DNA of 6,316 nucleotides from assembly GCA_023419055.1 (NCBI GenBank), contig JAEZYO010001051.1:1-6316 (forward strand), given 5' to 3'. The notes below the pieces were generated by a model. The model worked only from the letters and a program-made list of their open reading frames with translations. It was not told where the DNA came from and searched no databases. This DNA comes from Pseudomonadota bacterium (GTDB lineage: Bacteria > Myxococcota > Polyangia > Polyangiales > Polyangiaceae). Made by a program: the position numbers and the translations under genes. This document shows positions 1-4,662 of the stretch, piece by piece. Every line of letters starts with the position of its first letter. The stretch's first letter is position 1.

Positions 1-630
1 TTCCGCAGACTGCGGAGCCAAACGGTGTTGAAGGTGTTTTCGCGCGCGATCGGGGCCGCCAACGCTCGGCACGCCGAGCGCTTTCGGATCGTTCACTACT
101 CACTGCAAAGAGATCACGTTCACTTCATCGTCGAGGCCGAGAGTGCGGTCGCGCTGTCGCGCGGCATGCAAGGCCTGGCCGTTAGGCTCGCTCATCGCAT
201 CAACCGAGTTTTGGGACGGAGCGGTACCTTCTGGGCTGATCGCTTCCACTCCAGGGAGCTTCAGACCCCGGGAGAGACGAGGCGCGCCTTGGTGTACGTG
301 CTCGGGAACTACCGCAAGCACGAGCCCCTGCTTCGCGCAGGCATCGATCCATACTCGAGCGCCGTGTGGTTCGCGGGCTTTCGCGAGTCGAGGCCGCTAC
401 CTTTCGCGATCGGGGTCTCGGAGAGGACGCTCGATCTCGAACGCGCCCCAGTGGTAAGCGCACGGACCTGGCTGCTGAGAAGAGGGTGGCTCCAAGCGGG
501 ATGCATCTCGGTTCGCGACGCACCGTCGGCTGCGTTGCGAAGGGAAGAAGCATCCGCCGCCTCGTCGGCGCCGCGCGTCTCGCCGCACATCGCTCGTTCG
601 TCGACGCGCCACCGCTCCGTGTTGACGTAG
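1..630 (+). CDS. REP-associated / IS200-like HUH tyrosine transposase, 5' partial
   Basis: A single-strand DNA transposase of the Y1/IS200-like (REP-associated) family, which nicks and joins DNA through a tyrosine. The reading frame is open from base 1 (FRRLRSQ then VLKVFSRAIGAAN), and this stretch already looks like family sequence, so the gene starts left of the window; GTG at 25 is only the first start codon inside it. Counting from that GTG, the HUH metal site is H31-V32-H33 in RDHVHFIVEAE, followed by the typical LSRGMQGLAVRLAHRIN helix, WADRFHSREL, and the probable catalytic Tyr91 in ALVYVLGNYRKHEP. The C-terminal RTWLLRRGWLQAG block (147-159) is also usual in this group. The last 35 or so residues, rich in Ser, Ala and Arg, are unrecognised. 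It ends TAG, convergent with the methyltransferase. No flanking element ends were found, consistent with a domesticated single-copy RAYT, though the left side is not visible. Confidence 0.88.
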   Translation, partial: FRRLRSQTVLKVFSRAIGAANARHAERFRIVHYSLQRDHVHFIVEAESAVALSRGMQGLAVRLAHRINRVLGRSGTFWADRFHSRELQTPGETRRALVYVLGNYRKHEPLLRAGIDPYSSAVWFAGFRESRPLPFAIGVSERTLDLERAPVVSARTWLLRRGWLQAGCISVRDAPSAALRREEASAASSAPRVSPHIARSSTRHRSVLT

Positions 631-704
631 CGGACGGATGTCGAACGAGAGCCAGGACGGGAGCCTGCCTTCGTCGACGGCGGGACGCCAAGAACGGCAG
701 CGAG

Positions 705-1373
705 CTAGCCGCGCGAGGGCTCGCCCATCAGGAGGCGGTTCTTGGGCGTGATCGCCGGAGGGATCGCCTGCGTGTACACGACGTAGCCGTTACTCCTCAG
801 GGTTGCGGCGCGCGTGACGTCGATGGCCAGCGCCGGGTCCAGCCACCCGCCGAGCCCGCCTTCGGCGGCGGGGCTCTTCTCGTGGCAGCAGGGCAAGACG
901 ACCACACGCGCGGAGGCTCGCATCGCCTTCTCCAACACTCGATCGGTCAAGGCGCCGCACGCGTGACACGAGACGACGAGGTCGCTCGCTTCGCACTCGA
1001 CCGAGTCGAGGGAGCCTTCGACGAGGCGCACGCGGCCGGTCAACCGCGGCCACTGCTTCACGAGCTGCGCGCTGAGCCTCGGGGCGCTGTTCGGCAGGCG
1101 AGTGTCGACGCCCAGCGCGACCGGCGAAGAGTCGTCGAGTATCAGCATGAGGTGCGCGACGAGCGCGTGCCCGCACGCGAGATCCAGCACGCGCCCGCCG
1201 CGAAACCTGCGTCGAGCGCGGCGTGCGACCTCCCAGGCTTCATAGAGCTCCTTGCGCGGGAGGCATTCGGCGTCGCACACCGAGCGAGCGACGCGAGCAA
1301 AGAGCGCGTCCCCGGCAAAGCGCCCGTGGTCGCGCGCCGTCAGCTTGGAACGGCTCGCTGGATCGAAGTTCAC
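705..1373 (-). CDS. SAM-dependent methyltransferase, Methyltransf_32-like
   Basis: A 222-residue class I methyltransferase of unknown substrate. Motif I is VLDLACG (62-68), and D90 at the end of VALGVD fits the ribose-binding acidic residue. Two Cys-rich blocks, SCHACG (135-140) and PCCH (161-164), and the late ITPKNRLLM block (208-216) match what I recall of the Methyltransf_32 family (METTL25/GSTCD-type domains); this is family recall, not a search. There is no membrane segment or signal peptide, so it is probably cytoplasmic. The GTG at 1373 is the most upstream start, since TAA lies four codons before it, but no Shine-Dalgarno-like purine run precedes it, so it may be leaderless. It ends TAG, 74 bp from the convergent transposase end, and is divergent from the CvfB-like gene. 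The fold is well supported; the substrate cannot be told. Confidence 0.85.
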   Translation of the reverse strand: MNFDPASRSKLTARDHGRFAGDALFARVARSVCDAECLPRKELYEAWEVARRARRRFRGGRVLDLACGHALVAHLMLILDDSSPVALGVDTRLPNSAPRLSAQLVKQWPRLTGRVRLVEGSLDSVECEASDLVVSCHACGALTDRVLEKAMRASARVVVLPCCHEKSPAAEGGLGGWLDPALAIDVTRAATLRSNGYVVYTQAIPPAITPKNRLLMGEPSRG

Positions 1374-1394
1374 GGTGCTAGGTTAGCGGAAGAA
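1374..1394. promoter_or_regulatory. 21-bp gap between divergent start codons
   Basis: Only 21 bases separate the GTG of the methyltransferase (minus strand) from the ATG of the CvfB-like gene (plus strand). The plus-strand side has a weak GGAAG (1388-1392) two bases before ATG; the minus side shows no ribosome binding site. There is no room for two ordinary promoters, so promoter elements of each gene must lie inside the other coding region, or the transcripts are nearly leaderless. No specific -10 or -35 box is claimed. Confidence 0.5.
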
Positions 1395-2255
1395 ATGCCC
1401 CGCCCCTCCCGAACCGTCGCCGACCTCTTGGGCCGCTCCTCGGAGCTTCGAATCGAGCGCGTCGAGAAGGCCGGCGCCACCTTGAGCCTGGCAGCCGGAG
1501 GTTCGGGCGTGCTCCTCCCTGCGGGAGAGGTCCCAAGAGGAGCAAAGGTGGGCGATCGGCTCGAGGTTTTCGTCTACCTCGACTCCGACGATCGCCCGGT
1601 CGCGACCACGCGAGAGCCGAAGCTCGAGCTCGAGGAGGTCGCGTTTCTGGAAGTCACGGCGCTCACCGATTTCGGCGCCTTCGTCGACTGGGGGCTGCCG
1701 AAGGAGCTGCTGGTGCCTTTCGCCAGGCAGACCAGGGAGCTTACCGTCGGCAAGCGCGAGCCCATCGGGCTTTACCTCGATTCGAGCGGCCGGCTCGCCG
1801 GGCCGATGCGCGTCACGGAGATGCTGAGCACGGACGGCACGGAGTTCGAGCTCGCCGAGTGGGTGGAGGGCGAGGCCTGGCGCAACGAGCCGGAGATCGG
1901 GCTCTTCGTCATCGTGGAGCGGCGGTTCGTCGCGCTCCTGCCGAGCAGCGAGCCGCATCAGCTCTCCCGCGGGCAGGCGGCGCGCTTCCGCGTGAGCACG
2001 CGGCGCGCGGACGGCAAGTTCGAGCTCTCACTCCGAGCCCACGCGCACGAAGAGCTGGCAGACGACGCGGACAAGATCCTGAGCCTGGTCAAAGCGCGAC
2101 CCTCCTTACGCGTCGGGGATCGCTCGAGTCCGGAAGAGATCCGCAAGCTCTTCGGCCTCAGCAAGAAGGCCTTCAAGCGAGCCGTCGGCGGGTTGCTCAA
2201 GCGCGGAGACATCGAGCTCGACGACAACGGCTGGTTGAAGCTTTCGAGGACCTGA
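1395..2255 (+). CDS. cvfB: CvfB/YitL-family S1 domain RNA-binding protein
   Basis: A 286-residue protein of the CvfB (YitL) family: tandem S1-type OB folds followed by a winged helix, binding RNA and affecting gene expression in firmicutes. Its precise role here is unknown. S1-like repeats lie at about 8-75, 80-140 (LEVTALTDFGAFVDWGLPKELLVP, the clearest one) and 155-214 (GLFVIVERRFVALLPSSEP). The winged helix at about 225-284 has the family signature RVGDRSSPEEIRKLFGLSKK, then AFKRAVGGLLKRGDIELDDNGWLKL. Length fits the usual size of about 280 residues. The frame is open far upstream (to 366), but that part is antisense to the methyltransferase and lacks S1 character. ATG 1395 is the first good start, with GGAAG just before it. 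The stop TGA shares one base with the ATG of the next gene, indicating an operon. Confidence 0.9.
   Translation: MPRPSRTVADLLGRSSELRIERVEKAGATLSLAAGGSGVLLPAGEVPRGAKVGDRLEVFVYLDSDDRPVATTREPKLELEEVAFLEVTALTDFGAFVDWGLPKELLVPFARQTRELTVGKREPIGLYLDSSGRLAGPMRVTEMLSTDGTEFELAEWVEGEAWRNEPEIGLFVIVERRFVALLPSSEPHQLSRGQAARFRVSTRRADGKFELSLRAHAHEELADDADKILSLVKARPSLRVGDRSSPEEIRKLFGLSKKAFKRAVGGLLKRGDIELDDNGWLKLSRT
2246..2250 (+). promoter_or_regulatory. Ribosome binding site of the small membrane ORF
   Basis: GAGGA inside the last codons of cvfB, four bases before ATG 2255. It supports translation starting at the TGATG junction (2253-2257). Confidence 0.5.
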
Positions 2256-2404
2256 TGCGCGCGAGGTTCGCGGCGCTTCGACGCTATCTCGTGGCCGCGG
2301 CCACGCTCGTCGTCGCGCTCGGACTGCTCCTTCTGTCCCTGATCTGCCTTCGCGGCGCGGGCAGTATCGCCGTGGGCGCCGGATACGGTCGGGTCGCTCA
2401 CTGA
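2255..2404 (+). CDS. Small membrane peptide, N-terminal half of a split gene
   Basis: A 49-residue peptide of unknown function. It starts with a basic stretch (MRARFAALRRY) followed by a hydrophobic helix (about 12-33, LVAAATLVVALGLLLLSLICL), so a signal anchor or uncleaved signal is likely, N-terminus inside. Cys31 is preceded by SLI, a poor lipobox. The start codon overlaps the cvfB stop by one base (TGATG), so the two are probably translated together. The last ten codons, VGAGYGRVAH, are repeated exactly after the TGA stop at 2402-2404, and the frame then continues into the next ORF. I read this as the front half of what was, or can be, a 108-residue protein with two membrane helices. It may instead function as a short peptide by itself. 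Confidence 0.55.
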   Translation: MRARFAALRRYLVAAATLVVALGLLLLSLICLRGAGSIAVGAGYGRVAH

Positions 2405-2435
2405 GTGGGCGCCGGATACGGTCGGGTCGCTCACT
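2372..2435 (+). repeat. Tandem direct repeat, 31 bp twice with a 33-bp period
   Basis: Bases 2372-2402 and 2405-2435 are identical (31 bp each, beginning GTGGGCGCCGGATACGG and ending GTCGCTCACT), separated by GA. The period is 33 bp, exactly eleven codons, so the reading frame is kept across both copies. The T ending copy one plus the GA spacer makes the TGA that stops the upstream peptide. Removing one period would give an uninterrupted frame. The ends of each copy (GTGGGCG and CGCTCAC) are imperfectly complementary. Confidence 0.95.
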
Positions 2436-2614
2436 TCGAGGCGTTCGGAGGTCCACCGGCTCCCGAAGAGGAACGCCGCGCCTGGCGAGCAGTAGAGCGC
2501 TTTCGGCTGGCCTCCGGGGTGTCGTTCATTTTGTCGCTCGGTACCGCCGCGCTCGCGGTCTGGCGCTTTCGCCGCGCAGGGAAGAGCACCTTTCTCGACG
2601 ACTCCTCGCCGTAG
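2405..2614 (+). CDS. Small membrane peptide, C-terminal half of a split gene
   Basis: A 69-residue frame beginning with GTG directly after the TGA of the upstream peptide (TGAGTG) and in the same frame. Residues 2-10 repeat the end of the upstream peptide; then comes a hydrophilic segment (FEAFGGPPAPEEERRAWRAV) and a second hydrophobic helix at about 36-53 (GVSFILSLGTAALAVWRF), ending with a basic and polar tail. No Shine-Dalgarno precedes the GTG, so if translated it depends on reinitiation after the TGA or on read-through. The most economical view is that it is the back half of a two-helix membrane protein broken by the 33-bp duplication. Family and function are not recognised. Confidence 0.45.
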   Translation: MGAGYGRVAHFEAFGGPPAPEEERRAWRAVERFRLASGVSFILSLGTAALAVWRFRRAGKSTFLDDSSP

Positions 2615-2677
2615 GGAACGCGACTGCGGCTCCGCTACTCGATCTCCGCGCGAACGACTGCCCTCGCGTCGCCCTCC

Positions 2678-2719
2678 AGCGGCTCGCGCGTGAGGCCCGC
2701 GAGGCCGAACCGAGCCGCT
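2678..2719. terminator. Inverted repeat in the convergent gap, possible bidirectional terminator
   Basis: AGCGGCTCG (2678-2686) and CGAGCCGCT (2711-2719) are a perfect 9-bp inverted repeat with a 24-base loop, lying between two convergent gene ends (2614 and 2734). There is no T tract on either side, so a classic intrinsic terminator is not shown. In such GC-rich sequence a chance match is possible. The same bases also lie in the coding-like extension after the nuclease-translocase stop. Confidence 0.25.
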
Positions 2720-2733
2720 CTCTCAAACTCCGG

Positions 2734-4662
2734 TCACTGGAGGAACCACCGCTTGCGCTCCTCCTCGGGGAGGTAGGGCGCTTGCAGGCGCACTGGCTCG
2801 CCGAAGTCCTTGTAGAGGAGATCACCCGAGCCGGTGAGGCGCTCCGCCCCCGAGCTGTTGATGATCATGTTCGACTCGATGGGATTTTGCAGGAGCAACG
2901 CGACCCGGCAAGGCAAATTGCTCTGGATCGCGCCGGAAATGATGGCTCGGCTGGGCTGCTGGGTCGCCAGTACCAAGTGGATTCCGGCGGCGCGGGCCTT
3001 GGCGCCGAGCAAGGTGACCGCCTCCTCGATCGCCTGCTTCTCCTGTCTGTTCTGAGAGACCAGCGCCATGTACTCGTCGCAGACGCAAACGATGCGGGGC
3101 AACGGCTTGCCCGTCTTCTCGATGTGCGCGCGTAGGTTGTCTGCGCCCGAGGCGCGCGTCAGCTGATAGCGCTCCTCCATCTCCTCGACCAGATCCTGGA
3201 AGAGCTCGCTCGCGCTGCGTTCGTGGCCCGGCACCCAGTAAGATCCGCTGCGCCAGAGGAACCGGCTCTTCTCGAGCTCGGTGAATGCTGCGAGCTTCGG
3301 GTCGAACGTGACGATGCGCAAGGTGTCGGGCGTGTTGGTCGCGATCAGGCTCGCGAGCATCATGCGCAGCCACTCGCTCTTGCCGCTGCCCGTCGTACCC
3401 GCCACGAGAATGTGGGACCGGCCCGAGCTGCCGAGGTCCGCGTAACGAAGCTCACCCGATGTATCCACGCCGATGAGAGCCTTGGCCGAACCGTAGAGCG
3501 CGTCGACCTGGGGCAGCTGCGCTGCGATGCTCGAAAACACGACCGTGGTGGGATCGGGGCGCTCGAGGTCGATGTAGAGGCGGCCCGCTTCGCCTACCAC
3601 CATCGGCTCTGCCTTGAGCTCCAACCGGTGCTGCACCTCCCGCGTGCAACGGCGTACCCTGTCGACCTTGGTTCCAGGCGTCAGGCGCACGTCGAAGCGC
3701 AAGAAGCGCGGCCCCACTCCGGGCTCGCCGCGCAGCTCGACACCGACGCCGTGCTCCCGGTATGCCCGGAGAAGCTTCCTCCCCAGGTCCGAGTAGGCCG
3801 CCGCCTGCGGAAGAGCCGGCGTCGGCTCCACGCTGCGGACTCCGGACGCGATCGGAAGCGTCGGTTCACGCTCCGCTTCCCGCGGGGGAGGAGACGGAGG
3901 TAGAGCCGCTGATGCGCTCACGCCCGCGAGCTTGCCGATCAGGGACAGGAGGCGCTCGATCGCCGGAGCCAGCGCTGTCGCAGCGACCAGGTGCTCATCC
4001 AAATCGGGTGAGAAACGCATCAATGCGAGCGCCGAAGCTCCACCCTGCGCCGCGCCGCGGGTCAAGATCAGATGGTAGAGGGCGGCCTGGCCGAGATCGA
4101 CCACGGGTGCGGCGCGCCCGAGCTTGAGCTCGATCGCGCAGAAGCTGTCCCGCGCGGGGACGCGCACAATCGAGTCGGCGATCCCGAACAGCCTCACTGA
4201 CTCCGACCAACCCGGCTCCCGAAGTTCGACCGACAGCGGCACCTCGGCCTGCAGCACCTGTGCGAGGAGCTCCCAGTTGCTACGTGCCTGCGGGCGATGC
4301 TCGATGAGCTCGGCGACGACCTGCCCGAGCCACCGGGTCAAGTTCTGCGTCGCGCGCCAGAGCATCAACACCTGCGCGCTCGAGTCCTGGACGAGGGCCG
4401 CGTTCCGTCGCAGCCGCGGTCCGAGCAGCCGCTTCCAGCAATGGTCGAGCAGCTCGTCCACCCGGCGCTCCGGATCGACTCCACCCTCCACCAACACTCG
4501 AAGTCCGCTGCGGTGCGGATCCACACTGACGAGATCGGCGAAAATCTCGTGAAAGAGCCGCCCGAGCAGCAACGTGGAGCTCTCGCCACTGCCGCCCGCC
4601 TGAGCGCCGCCAGCCCGGAGCAGCGCGGCTCGAACATCGGCGACCGAAAGCTGGAGAGTCAC
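2734..4662 (-). CDS. PD-(D/E)XK nuclease fused to FtsK/SpoIIIE DNA translocase
   Basis: A 642-residue fusion that should both cut and pump DNA. The N-terminal domain (about 10-240) is a RecB/Cas4-like PD-(D/E)XK nuclease with all core motifs: GRLFHEIF (H38), GIAD (D163), IELK (E178, K180) and QAALY (Q192, Y196). Only two Cys lie in it, so no Cas4-type iron-sulfur cluster. A Pro-rich linker (about 254-287) leads to an FtsK alpha-type domain (about 290-372) and the motor (about 400-625): Walker A GTTGSGKS (422-429), Walker B VCVCDE (D529, E530), ATQQPS (566-571), GSGDLLY (611-617). It lacks the N-terminal membrane helices and C-terminal gamma domain of chromosomal FtsK, arguing against a housekeeping role. 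GTG 4662 is chosen because it overlaps the upstream gene's stop (GTGA) and has GGGAGG seven bases ahead. Domains are confident; a defence or plasmid-clearing role is inference. Confidence 0.88.
   Translation of the reverse strand: MTLQLSVADVRAALLRAGGAQAGGSGESSTLLLGRLFHEIFADLVSVDPHRSGLRVLVEGGVDPERRVDELLDHCWKRLLGPRLRRNAALVQDSSAQVLMLWRATQNLTRWLGQVVAELIEHRPQARSNWELLAQVLQAEVPLSVELREPGWSESVRLFGIADSIVRVPARDSFCAIELKLGRAAPVVDLGQAALYHLILTRGAAQGGASALALMRFSPDLDEHLVAATALAPAIERLLSLIGKLAGVSASAALPPSPPPREAEREPTLPIASGVRSVEPTPALPQAAAYSDLGRKLLRAYREHGVGVELRGEPGVGPRFLRFDVRLTPGTKVDRVRRCTREVQHRLELKAEPMVVGEAGRLYIDLERPDPTTVVFSSIAAQLPQVDALYGSAKALIGVDTSGELRYADLGSSGRSHILVAGTTGSGKSEWLRMMLASLIATNTPDTLRIVTFDPKLAAFTELEKSRFLWRSGSYWVPGHERSASELFQDLVEEMEERYQLTRASGADNLRAHIEKTGKPLPRIVCVCDEYMALVSQNRQEKQAIEEAVTLLGAKARAAGIHLVLATQQPSRAIISGAIQSNLPCRVALLLQNPIESNMIINSSGAERLTGSGDLLYKDFGEPVRLQAPYLPEEERKRWFLQ

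Noticed and set aside
2..16. 7-bp palindrome TCCGCAG-A-CTGCGGA at the left edge, as a transposase recognition hairpin.
   Set aside because: It falls within continuous transposase coding sequence that matches the family, so it is more likely a codon-driven coincidence.
631..704. Terminator between the transposase and methyltransferase.
   Set aside because: Only a 4-bp stem (GGCG-GGA-CGCC at 679-689) was found, with no T tract, which is too weak to call.
366..1394. Upstream open extension of the CvfB-like frame (343 codons).
   Set aside because: It overlaps the transposase and is antisense to the methyltransferase. S1 homology begins only at ATG 1395.
4077..4560. Cas4 nuclease belonging to a CRISPR system.
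   Set aside because: It shares the RecB/Cas4 core motifs but has no four-Cys iron-sulfur cluster, and no cas genes or CRISPR repeats lie in the window.
2253..4661. TGA read as a sense codon, suggested by two places where coding-like sequence continues past TGA.
   Set aside because: cvfB and the ATPase end with TGA at natural C-termini, one overlapping a start codon with a good ribosome binding site, and Trp is encoded by TGG throughout. No selenocysteine context is seen.
2734..4662. Housekeeping FtsK for chromosome segregation.
   Set aside because: There are no N-terminal membrane helices and no C-terminal gamma (winged-helix) domain, and a nuclease domain is attached.
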